This document shows positions 26,023 to 34,940 of a DNA stretch of 64,000 bases, in pieces. The translations under genes were made by a program, and so were the position numbers. Position 1 is the first letter of the stretch, and each line of letters starts with the position of its first letter. The notes beneath the pieces were generated by a model. It was not told where the DNA came from. It worked only from the letters and a program-made list of their open reading frames with translations, and ran no database searches. The DNA is taken from positions 1-64,000 of the forward strand of contig NZ_JAECRZ010000006.1 in the NCBI RefSeq assembly GCF_016019955.1, given 5' to 3'. The DNA is from Thiosulfatihalobacter marinus. GTDB taxonomy: Bacteria > Pseudomonadota > Alphaproteobacteria > Rhodobacterales > Rhodobacteraceae.

Positions 26023-27386
26023 GCCGCCTGCGGGGCCTGATGCGCGGCGACGGGCTGGGCGCGCGCGCCTTGCGTTCGTCGATGCTGACGGTGCTGGGCT
26101 ATGGCGGGTCTCAGGCGTTGCGTCTGGCGTCGAACCTGATTCTGACGCGGCTGCTGTTTCCCGAGGCGTTTGGCGTGATGAGCCTGGTCTGGGTGTTCCT
26201 GCAAGGGCTGAGCAATTTTTCCGACATGGGCGTCGGCCAGTCGATCCTGCAATCCAAACGCGGCGAGGACCGGGATTTTCTGGATACCGCCTGGACGGTT
26301 CAGGTGTTGCGCGGGCTGATCCTTTGGATCGCGACATGGGTCATGGCCGCGCCGGTGGCCGATTTCTACAACGCGCCAGAGCTGCGCGAGTTGTTGCCGG
26401 TTGTGGGGCTGACGCTGTTCCTGATGGGGCTGCTGCCCACCAAGCGCGACCTGGCCAACCGCAAGCTGGTGCTGGGCCGGCTGACCGCGATCGATCTTGC
26501 AGCGCAAGCCCTTGGGCTGACTGTAGGGGTGCTGGTGGCCTGGATCACCGGCTCGGTCTGGGCGCTGGTGGCCAATGCGGTCGCGTCCAACCTGATCGCG
26601 CTGGTCCTGTACATGTTCCTGCTGCCCGGCGCGACCAACCGCCCGCGCTGGGAGCCACGGGCGGCGCATGAGCTGATCCATTTCGGCAAGTGGATCTTCC
26701 TGTCCACTGCCGCCGGTTTCCTGCTGAGCCAGGGTGACAAGATCGTGCTGGGCAAATACCTGAGCCTGGGCGCGCTGGGGGTGTATAATATCGGTTATTT
26801 CCTGGCGTCCTTTCCGCTTTTGCTGGGGGCGATGGTAGTGCGGCGGATCATGATCCCGGTCTACCGCGAAAGACCGCCCGCCGGGAACGCCGCAAATTTC
26901 GCCGCGTTGCACCGGATGCGGATGATGCTGTCGGCGGGGCTGTTTGCCATGCTCTTCGGCTTTGCCGTGCTGGGGGTGTGGCTGGTGCTGATCCTGTATG
27001 ATCCGCGCTATGCGCTGGCCGGGGGCGTTGTGGTGTTGCTGGCGCTGATGCAGATCCCGCAGCTGATCGTGATCACCTATGACACGGCGGCGCTGGCGGC
27101 GGGGGATTCGCGCGGGTTCTTCGTGCTGGCCGCCACCCGCGCCGGGCTGATGATGGCCGGGCTGCTGATCGGCGCCAGCCGGATGGGGCTGATCGGCGCG
27201 CTGCTTGGACAGGGGGCGGCGATGGTGCTGGCCTACCCGGTGGTGGTGTGGCTGGCGCGGCGCCACGGGGCGTGGGACGCACGCCATGACGCGCTGTTCT
27301 GGGCCGTCGGATTGGGCATCGCGGCCCTTGCGCTTTGGCTCAACCAGGACGCGATCACCGGCCTGTCCGCCCTCAATTTGCCTTGA
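26019..27386 (+). CDS. Wzx-type polysaccharide flippase
   Basis: A 455-residue membrane protein of the MOP/oligosaccharide flippase superfamily with about 12-14 hydrophobic helices. The N-terminal SSMLTVLGYGGSQALRLASN and LILTRLLFPEAFGVMSLVWV are typical of the polysaccharide-export (PST/Wzx) branch. It would move an undecaprenyl-linked repeat unit across the inner membrane. GTG 26019 gives a 4-base overlap with the glycosyltransferase; ATG 26040 is an alternative. Followed by a 109-base gap and then the PKS, so it could serve the glycan, a glycosylated PKS/NRPS product, or both. Confidence 0.85.
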   Translation: MSRLRGLMRGDGLGARALRSSMLTVLGYGGSQALRLASNLILTRLLFPEAFGVMSLVWVFLQGLSNFSDMGVGQSILQSKRGEDRDFLDTAWTVQVLRGLILWIATWVMAAPVADFYNAPELRELLPVVGLTLFLMGLLPTKRDLANRKLVLGRLTAIDLAAQALGLTVGVLVAWITGSVWALVANAVASNLIALVLYMFLLPGATNRPRWEPRAAHELIHFGKWIFLSTAAGFLLSQGDKIVLGKYLSLGALGVYNIGYFLASFPLLLGAMVVRRIMIPVYRERPPAGNAANFAALHRMRMMLSAGLFAMLFGFAVLGVWLVLILYDPRYALAGGVVVLLALMQIPQLIVITYDTAALAAGDSRGFFVLAATRAGLMMAGLLIGASRMGLIGALLGQGAAMVLAYPVVVWLARRHGAWDARHDALFWAVGLGIAALALWLNQDAITGLSALNLP

Positions 27387-27495
27387 TTCGACCTTTGTAA
27401 CGGGCGGTTCCGGGCGTATCTTCGAAGACAAGAATACGTCCGGGCGCGAAAGTCCGGGCAAATTGTGGCGTCCATTTGGCAGCAGGTTGTGAGCG

Positions 27496-30400
27496 GTGAG
27501 TGACGAGGGTGACAACAGCATAAGCGAGACCGATATCGCGATTGTGGGCATGGCCGCCCACCTGCCCGGTGCGCCGGGGATCGATGCCTATTGGCAAAAC
27601 CTGCGCGACGGCATCGAATCGATCACCCGGCTGAGCGCGGCCGAACTGGAGGCCAATGGCGAAAGCCCGGCCCGCATGAAACACCGCAATTACGTGCCCG
27701 CCGCCGCGATGCTGGACGGGTTTGCCGATTTCGACGCCGATTTCTTTGGCCTGTCGCCCAAGGAAGCCGCGATCATGGATCCGCAGCACCGCCAGTTTCT
27801 GGAGGTCAGCTGGGAGGCGCTGGAAAACGCCGGCCATATGCCCGAGAACTTTGACGGGCCCATCGGTGTGTTCGCGGGCTGCGGCATGGGCAGCTATTTC
27901 TATTTCAACATCTGTTCGAACCGCGATCTGGTGGATTCGACCGGCATGTTCCTGTTGCGCCATACCGGCAACGACAAGGATTTCCTGTCCACCCGGCTCA
28001 GCCATTTTCTGAACCTCAAGGGCCCCTCGCTGGGCCTGCAAACCGCCTGTTCCACCTCGCTGGTGGCGGTGCATTACGCGGCGCAGTCGATCCTGAACGG
28101 CGAATGCGACATGGCGCTGGCCGGCGGTGTGACGATCGAGCTGCCGCAGGGGCGCGGATATGTGTTCGAAGAGGGCGAGATCCTGTCGCCCGACGGGCAT
28201 TGCCACGCGTTTGACCACCGCGCCCAGGGCACGGTATTCGGCTCGGGTGCCGGGGTGGTCGTGTTGCGCCGCCTCGCGGATGCGGTGGCCGATGGCGATC
28301 ACATCTGGGCGGTGATCAAGGGCTCGGCGGTCAACAATGACGGCTCGGCCAAGGCCGGATATCTGGCGCCCTCGGTCGACGGACAGGCGGCGGCGGTGGC
28401 CGATGCGCTGGCAATCGCCGATGTGCCCGCCGATACGGTGGATTACGTGGAATGCCACGGCACCGGCACCTATCTGGGCGACCCGATCGAAGTGGCGGCG
28501 CTGACCGAGGCGTTCCGCGAAACCACGGAAGATACCGGGTTCTGCCGGATCGGATCGGTGAAAACCAATATCGGGCATCTTGACACGGCGGCGGGCGCGG
28601 CGAGCCTGATCAAGACCGCGCTCAGCCTGCATCACCGGCAAATGGCGCCATCGCTGGGCTATGAGGCGCCCAACCCCGCGATAGATTTCGACACCAGCCC
28701 GTTCCGGGTGAACGACAGGCTGACGGAATGGACAGCCCGAAACGGACCGCGCCGCGCCGGGGTGAACTCGCTTGGCGTGGGCGGTACCAATGCGCATGTG
28801 GTGGTTGAAGAGGCCCCCGCCCGCCCGCAATCGGAACCTTCGGACTGGCCGTTCCAACTGTTCGTGGTGTCGGGCCGGTCCACCAGGGCGCTGGACGCGA
28901 ACGCGGCCCGCCTTGCGCACCACCTGCGCGCCCATCCCGAACAGCCGCTGGAAGATGTCGCCCATACGCTGCTGAATGGGCGCCGCGCATTCGAGAAACG
29001 CCGCGTGGTGGTGGCCGAAACCCACCAACAGGCCGCCGACCTGTTGGAAAGCGGCGATCCGCGCCGGGTGTTCACCCACGCCGCCGATACCGATACGCCC
29101 GAAATGGTGTTCATGTTCCCCGGTGGCGGGGCGCAATATGTCGGTATGGGACGGGATCTGTATGAAACCGAACCGGTGTTTCAGGACTGGATGGACCGTG
29201 GCTTTGACGTGCTGGCGGGCAAGGGCGGCGAAGAGCTGCGCGCGCTGTGGCTTGCGCAGGGCGAAGAGGCCGCGCAAGCGGCCGAAGAGCGGCTGAAACG
29301 CCCGTCATTGCAATTGCCGCTGATCATGATGGTGGAATATGCGCTGGCGCAGCTGTGGATCAGCTGGGGCGTGAAACCCGGCGCGCTTGTCGGGCATTCC
29401 ATGGGCGAAAACACTGCCGCCTGCGTCGCGGGTGTGATGTCCTTCGAAGATTGCCTTGGCCTTGTGCAACTGCGCGGTCAGTTGTTTGACACCGTACCGC
29501 CGGGCGGGATGCTGTCGGTGCCGCTGCCATTGGCAGAGCTGCGGCCCTACCTGACAGACGATTGCGATATCGCCTCGGTGAACGCGCCCGCGCTGACGGT
29601 GATTTCCGGCCCCGATGCCGCGCTTGAAACGCTGGCCGGAACACTGGCGGCGGATGACATCGACACACAGCGCATTGCCATCGACATTGCCGCCCATTCG
29701 CGGATGCTGGAGCCGATCCTGAGCCGGTTCGGTGACTACCTGCGCGCCATCCCGCTGCACGCGCCGCGCCTGCCGATCATCTCGAACCGTACCGGCGCGG
29801 CCCTGCTGGACAGCGAAGCCACCGACCCCGATTACTGGGTGCAACACCTGCGCAATACGGTGCTGTTTGCCGATGGCATCACCACGCTGTCACAAGAGAG
29901 CGCGCGGGTCTATCTGGAGGTTGGTCCCGGCAAGGCGCTGTCTTCGCTGGTGAAAATGCACGGGCAGGTCAGGCCCGACAAGGTGCTGTCCTCGCTGCGT
30001 CACCCCGAGGATGACATTGCCGACGATGCCTGGTTCCTTACGGTTCTGGGCCAGCTGTGGGCCTGTGGCGTCGATGTCGATTTCGAACAATACCGGGGCG
30101 GCATTCCCCGGCAAAAGGTGGTGCTGCCGTCATATGCCTTTCAGCGGTCGCGCTATTTCATCGAGCCGGGGCAGGCCCGGATCGAGGCGCCCGACGATCC
30201 GCTGATGCGGCTGGAGGACAGCGCCGACTGGACCTGGGCGCCCGCGTGGCGGCCCGCACTTGCCGAGTGCGAGATTGACGTGGAAACCGAACTGGCAACC
30301 GCCCCGAAACACTCGTGGCTGATCTTTGCCGACGAGGGCGGCACGGGTGTCGCGCTGGCCGCGCGGTTGCGTGCGGCGGGCCATGATGTCGTGACCGTGG

Positions 30401-33400
30401 CGACGGGCGATGCCTTTGCCCAGACCGGGCCCGACGCCTATGCGCTGGCCCCCGAACGCGGGCGCGACGGCTATGACGCGCTGATACAGGACCTGATGGG
30501 CCGGGGCCGGGTGCCGGACCGCATCGTGCATATGTGGCTGCTGACCGAAGCGGAAACCCACCGTCCCGGATCCAGCTTTTTCCACCGCAACCAGGAACAG
30601 GGGCTGATGAGCCTGTTCTTCCTGGCGCAGGCGATATCGGATGAAAACCTGCCCCGCCCGCTGCATGTCACCGCCGTGAGTTCGGGCGCCATGCAGGTGC
30701 GGGGCGAGCCGCTGCTCTATCCCGAGAAATCCACCCTGCTGGGCGCGGTCCAGGTGATTCCGCGCGAACTGCCGGGCGTGACCTGCACGCTGCTGGATGT
30801 CGAACCGCCCGCGCGCAAGGGGCGGGACGCGCTTTCCCTGCGCCTGCTGGACGATCTGATGGCAAGCCCGCGCAACCTGATCGGTGCGCTGCGCGGCGAA
30901 AAGCGGTTTGAACGGCGCTATCGCAAGGTGGCTCTGGATGCGCCAGACGCACCCGTATGGAGGCCGGGTGGCACCTACCTGATCACCGGCGGCTTTGGCG
31001 GCATTGGCCTGACTCTGGCCGAGCGCGCCATTCGCACCGCCGGGGCCAATGTGGTGCTGGTCTCGCGTGACGGGCTGCCGGCGCGCGACACATGGGACAG
31101 CTATCTGCGTGGCCACGGCCCGATGGATCGCACCGCGCGCCGCATCCGGGCGGTAGAGCGGCTGGAATCGCTGGGGGGCACCGTGCTGTGCCTTGCGGCG
31201 GATGTGTGCAACCTGGACGAGATGCAAAAGGCCGTTGCGGCGGCGCGCGGCGCCTTTGGCGCGATCAACGGGGTGATCCATGCCGCCGGGGTAATTGATG
31301 ACGGGCCGCTTCTGGCCAAGACATCCGCCGGGATCGACGATGTGCTGGCGCCCAAGCTGCATGGGGTGCAGGTGCTGGAAACACTGTTCCCGGATGGCGC
31401 GCTGGACTGGCTGGCGCTGTTCGCCTCTTCCTCGACCGCGACCGCCCCCGCCGGGCAGATCGATTATGTCGCCGCCAACGCCTATCTGAACGGCTATGCA
31501 CAGGCCCGCGCCGGTGGCAAAACCCGTGTGCGGGCGATCAACTGGGGGCTTTGGGCCGAGGTCGGCATGGCCGCCGAGGCCGTCGCGGCACGCAGCGGCA
31601 CCGCGCCGGAGATGCCATTGCAGCCGATCGACGCGCCGATGCTGGACACTGCCGGGTTCGATGCCACGGGCGCGCGGATCTTTCTGGCAAGCTATGACAC
31701 AACCCGCTGGGTTCTGGATGAGCATCGCACCATTGACGGGCAGGCGGTGCTGCCGGGGACGGGCTATATCGAACTGGCGTTCGAGGCGCTGGCCGCGCAT
31801 GGCGAAAATGATCCGTTTGAAATCCGCGACCTGCTGTTCCTGCGCCCGTTGATGGCGGCTGACGGCGATCGGGCCGATCTGCGCGTGCGCCTGATCCGCA
31901 GCGACGAAGGCTACCGGTTCGAGCTGCAAAGCGCCTGCCTTTTGGAGGGGCGAAAGGGCTGGCAGACCCATGCCGAAGCGCGGCTGCTCCCCGTGCGGGA
32001 CGCCGCCGCGCCGCGGCTGGACAGCGCCGCCATCCGTGCGCGTTGTCCAAGGGTGGATGCCGGCAAGGGTGCCGCGCTGACCACCCCGCAAGAGGCGCAT
32101 CTGCAATTCGGCCCGCGCTGGAAAGTGCTGCGCGACACCGCGCTGGGGCAGGGTGAGGGGATTGCCACGCTGTCGCTGGACCCCGGATATTCCGATGATG
32201 GCTGCCTTGCGCATCCCGGCCTTCTGGACATTGCCACCGGCTGGGCGATGGACCTGATCCCCGGTTACGGGCGCGGCCATTTGTGGGTGCCGGTCAGCTA
32301 TGGCGCCCTGCGCCTGCTGTCGCCCCTGCCGCCCGGGATCGTCAGCCATGTGCGCCTGTCCTCTGGCAGCGGCGCCGAGGGCATGGCCAGCTTTGACGTG
32401 ACCCTGGCCGCGCCGGACGGAACCGTATGTTGCGAGATTTCGGGCCTGTCGATCCGCCGTGTGGACACCGCCGCCGGCTTTGCCCGCGCCCAACCGCTGC
32501 GCAATGGCGAGGTGACATTCGACGACTCCGCCGACGCGCAGGCGCCGCTTTCGGCGGCCGAGGAACGACTGGCCCATAACCTGACACAGGGCATCCCGCC
32601 GCAACAGGGTGCGGACATGTTCGAGGCCGCCATGGGCGGGCCCTTGCAACAGGTGGTGATCTCCTCTCTCGACCTGCCCGCGCTGATCGCGCAGGCCGGG
32701 GCGGCAATGTCGCGCGACACGGGCGACGGGCAGGCATTCGAGCGGCCCGAGCTGGACACGGATTATGTAGAGCCTGCCAACGATATCGAACGCACGCTGG
32801 CCGGATTCTGGCAGGATCTGCTGGGCGTTGACAAAGTGGGCATCCGCGACAGCTTCTTTGATCTGGGCGGGCATTCGCTGATCGCGGTACGCCTGTTCGC
32901 CATGGTCAAAAAGGCCTATCGGATCGATTTCCCGATCTCGATCCTGTTCGAGGCCCCCACCATCGAGAAATGTGCGGCGATGATCGCCGAACGGCTGGGG
33001 CCGGACGCCCAAGGCGCCGCCGACGGCGCGCCCGCGCCCGAGGCGGCGCCTGCCCGCCGCTTTACCCATCTCGTGCCGATGCACCAGGGGGAGGGCGGCT
33101 CCAAAACGCCCTTCTTCCTGGTTGCGGGCATGTTCGGCAACGTGTTGAACCTGCGCCACCTGGCACATCTGATCGGCACGGACCGCCCCTTTTACGGCCT
33201 TCAGGCGCGCGGGCTGTTCGGCGACGCGGCCCCGCATGACGATCTGGTCCGTGCCGCGGCGGATTATATCGGCGAAATGCGCCAGGTGCAGCCGCACGGG
33301 CCGTACCTGTTGGGGGGCTTTTCGGGTGGCGGCATCACCGCCTATGAAATGGCCCGCCAGCTTGAGGCCGCCGGCGAAACCGTTTCGCTGGTTGCCATGC

Positions 33401-33918
33401 TGGATACGCCCCTGCCCGTGCGCCGCCCGCTGTCTCGTGCGGACCGCATGAAAATCCAGATACAGGAGTTCCGGGCCAGGGGCATCGCCTATCCGCTGGT
33501 CTGGGCCAGGAACCGGATCGCGTGGGAGATCGAAAAACGTCGCGCGCCCAAGGAGACCGGACAAGAGGCACACGGCCAGCAATTCCACGACGCCGAGATC
33601 GAGAGCGCCTTCCTGCAAGCGGTGGCGCGCTATCCGATACAGGGTTGGGGCGGCAACCTGGTCCTGTTCCGCCCGCCGCTGGCCGGCACGTGGGACATGG
33701 GTGGCGGACGGCTTGTGGATCGTGATCGCGCCTATGTGTTCCACGACAATGACTGGGGCCGGTTCGTGCCCGGCCTGCGCGTATTCGAAGTGCCGGGCGA
33801 CCATGACAGCATGGTGCTGGAACCTAATGTGCGGGTGCTGGCGGCGCGCATGAAACAGGTGATTGCCGAGGCCGAAAAGGCCAGCCCCGCACCCCAAAGA
33901 CGGGAGGCCGCCGAATGA
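27496..33918 (+). CDS. Type I polyketide synthase, KS-AT-KR-DH-carrier-TE
   Basis: A 2140-residue single-module PKS. KS: residues 13-440 with Cys185 (TACSTS), His321 (ECHGTG) and His361 (NIGHLD). AT: 535-830 with Ser635 (GHSMGE); the selectivity segment reads IAAHS, so malonyl use is not certain. KR: about 1155-1360 with TGGFGGIG, HAAGVIDDG (B-type-like) and Tyr1324. DH: His1410 in DEHRTIDGQAVLPGTG and Asp1578 in HPGLLDIATG. Carrier: Ser1794 in DLGGHSL, a PCP-like motif. TE: Ser1943 (GFSGG), Asp1970, His2103. No ER or MT domain. KR precedes DH, the reverse of the usual order. Start GTG 27496; end overlaps the glycosyltransferase gene. Expected chemistry: one C2 extension, ketoreduction, dehydration, hydrolytic or cyclising release. 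Confidence 0.93.
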   Translation: MSDEGDNSISETDIAIVGMAAHLPGAPGIDAYWQNLRDGIESITRLSAAELEANGESPARMKHRNYVPAAAMLDGFADFDADFFGLSPKEAAIMDPQHRQFLEVSWEALENAGHMPENFDGPIGVFAGCGMGSYFYFNICSNRDLVDSTGMFLLRHTGNDKDFLSTRLSHFLNLKGPSLGLQTACSTSLVAVHYAAQSILNGECDMALAGGVTIELPQGRGYVFEEGEILSPDGHCHAFDHRAQGTVFGSGAGVVVLRRLADAVADGDHIWAVIKGSAVNNDGSAKAGYLAPSVDGQAAAVADALAIADVPADTVDYVECHGTGTYLGDPIEVAALTEAFRETTEDTGFCRIGSVKTNIGHLDTAAGAASLIKTALSLHHRQMAPSLGYEAPNPAIDFDTSPFRVNDRLTEWTARNGPRRAGVNSLGVGGTNAHVVVEEAPARPQSEPSDWPFQLFVVSGRSTRALDANAARLAHHLRAHPEQPLEDVAHTLLNGRRAFEKRRVVVAETHQQAADLLESGDPRRVFTHAADTDTPEMVFMFPGGGAQYVGMGRDLYETEPVFQDWMDRGFDVLAGKGGEELRALWLAQGEEAAQAAEERLKRPSLQLPLIMMVEYALAQLWISWGVKPGALVGHSMGENTAACVAGVMSFEDCLGLVQLRGQLFDTVPPGGMLSVPLPLAELRPYLTDDCDIASVNAPALTVISGPDAALETLAGTLAADDIDTQRIAIDIAAHSRMLEPILSRFGDYLRAIPLHAPRLPIISNRTGAALLDSEATDPDYWVQHLRNTVLFADGITTLSQESARVYLEVGPGKALSSLVKMHGQVRPDKVLSSLRHPEDDIADDAWFLTVLGQLWACGVDVDFEQYRGGIPRQKVVLPSYAFQRSRYFIEPGQARIEAPDDPLMRLEDSADWTWAPAWRPALAECEIDVETELATAPKHSWLIFADEGGTGVALAARLRAAGHDVVTVATGDAFAQTGPDAYALAPERGRDGYDALIQDLMGRGRVPDRIVHMWLLTEAETHRPGSSFFHRNQEQGLMSLFFLAQAISDENLPRPLHVTAVSSGAMQVRGEPLLYPEKSTLLGAVQVIPRELPGVTCTLLDVEPPARKGRDALSLRLLDDLMASPRNLIGALRGEKRFERRYRKVALDAPDAPVWRPGGTYLITGGFGGIGLTLAERAIRTAGANVVLVSRDGLPARDTWDSYLRGHGPMDRTARRIRAVERLESLGGTVLCLAADVCNLDEMQKAVAAARGAFGAINGVIHAAGVIDDGPLLAKTSAGIDDVLAPKLHGVQVLETLFPDGALDWLALFASSSTATAPAGQIDYVAANAYLNGYAQARAGGKTRVRAINWGLWAEVGMAAEAVAARSGTAPEMPLQPIDAPMLDTAGFDATGARIFLASYDTTRWVLDEHRTIDGQAVLPGTGYIELAFEALAAHGENDPFEIRDLLFLRPLMAADGDRADLRVRLIRSDEGYRFELQSACLLEGRKGWQTHAEARLLPVRDAAAPRLDSAAIRARCPRVDAGKGAALTTPQEAHLQFGPRWKVLRDTALGQGEGIATLSLDPGYSDDGCLAHPGLLDIATGWAMDLIPGYGRGHLWVPVSYGALRLLSPLPPGIVSHVRLSSGSGAEGMASFDVTLAAPDGTVCCEISGLSIRRVDTAAGFARAQPLRNGEVTFDDSADAQAPLSAAEERLAHNLTQGIPPQQGADMFEAAMGGPLQQVVISSLDLPALIAQAGAAMSRDTGDGQAFERPELDTDYVEPANDIERTLAGFWQDLLGVDKVGIRDSFFDLGGHSLIAVRLFAMVKKAYRIDFPISILFEAPTIEKCAAMIAERLGPDAQGAADGAPAPEAAPARRFTHLVPMHQGEGGSKTPFFLVAGMFGNVLNLRHLAHLIGTDRPFYGLQARGLFGDAAPHDDLVRAAADYIGEMRQVQPHGPYLLGGFSGGGITAYEMARQLEAAGETVSLVAMLDTPLPVRRPLSRADRMKIQIQEFRARGIAYPLVWARNRIAWEIEKRRAPKETGQEAHGQQFHDAEIESAFLQAVARYPIQGWGGNLVLFRPPLAGTWDMGGGRLVDRDRAYVFHDNDWGRFVPGLRVFEVPGDHDSMVLEPNVRVLAARMKQVIAEAEKASPAPQRREAAE

Positions 33919-34940
33919 CCGCCCCGTCGCTGCTGACCGTGATCGTGAACTACAAGACACCCGACATGACGCTGCAATCGGCCGAGGCCGCGTTGCGCGA
34001 GATGCAGGGTATCGCCGGGCAGATCGTGATCGTCGACAATGACAGCGGCGATGGGTCGTTCGAGACAATCCGGGCGGAAATCATCCGGCGCGGCTGGCCC
34101 GAGGATCGGATCGAGGTGATCCAGTCCGGCCATAATGGTGGCTTTGGCGCCGGCAATAACGCGGGTATCCGCCATGGCTTTGCCCGGCGCGCGTATGACT
34201 ATGTCTATATCCTGAATTCCGATGCCTTCCCCGATCCGGGCAGCATCCGGATCCTGCTGGATCATTTGCAGGCATCGCCGCAAACCGGGCTGGCCGGGAG
34301 CTATATCCACGGGCCGGACGGAGACCCGCACCTGACCGCGTTCCGCTTCCCCTCGATCTGGGGCGAACTGGAGGGCGCGGCGCGGGTTGGCGCGGTCAGC
34401 AGGATGCTGGAAAAACACATCGTCCCGCTGCCCATCCCCGCCGTGACCACGCGGGTGGACTGGCTGGCGGGCGCGTCAATGATGATCCGGCGCGAGGTGC
34501 TGGAGGCGATTGGCCTGTTTGACGAGGCTTTCTTTCTTTACTTTGAGGAAACCGATCTTTGCCTGCGCGCCGCGCGGGCCGGATGGGCCACCGATTATGT
34601 GCGCGCCAGCGAGGTGACGCATATCGGATCGGTCTCTACCGGCATGAAGATCTGGACCCGAATGCCCCGCTACTGGTTTGACAGCCGCCTTTATTATTTC
34701 CGGCGCAACCATGGTGGGCTGTATGCCGGGGCCGCGACGCTGGCGCATGTTGCCGGCGCGCTCATCTGGCGGCTGCGTCGCCTGATCGGCGGGAAATCCC
34801 GCCGCGATCCGGACTGGTTCCTTTGGGATCTGGTCTCACATAGCTGCAAGACCTCTCTCAAGACCAATGCGCGCGAACGTAGCCGAATACCCAAGTTTCC
34901 GTTGTCACCTGAACCCGCAAGCGGGGGAGAATTGCCATGA
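33915..34940 (+). CDS. Glycosyltransferase family 2 (WbbL/rhamnosyltransferase-like) inside the PKS/NRPS operon
   Basis: A 341-residue GT2 enzyme: [58 protein letters not shown] (in place of DxD, as in WbbL relatives), [20 protein letters not shown] and [14 protein letters not shown]. The profile matches rhamnosyltransferase-like enzymes. It overlaps the PKS upstream and the NRPS downstream by 4 bases each, so it is made in step with both megasynthases. This suggests the PKS/NRPS product is glycosylated, or that the operon was inserted around an older glycan gene. Confidence 0.85.
   Translation: MTAPSLLTVIVNYKTPDMTLQSAEAALREMQGIAGQIVIVDNDSGDGSFETIRAEIIRRGWPEDRIEVIQSGHNGGFGAGNNAGIRHGFARRAYDYVYILNSDAFPDPGSIRILLDHLQASPQTGLAGSYIHGPDGDPHLTAFRFPSIWGELEGAARVGAVSRMLEKHIVPLPIPAVTTRVDWLAGASMMIRREVLEAIGLFDEAFFLYFEETDLCLRAARAGWATDYVRASEVTHIGSVSTGMKIWTRMPRYWFDSRLYYFRRNHGGLYAGAATLAHVAGALIWRLRRLIGGKSRRDPDWFLWDLVSHSCKTSLKTNARERSRIPKFPLSPEPASGGELP

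Noticed and set aside
30130-34068. A very long open reading frame (about 1300 codons) antisense to the PKS
   Set aside because: It has Arg/His/Gln-rich composition, no domains, and overlaps clearly conserved KS-TE domains on the plus strand. It is the expected antisense opening in GC-rich coding DNA.
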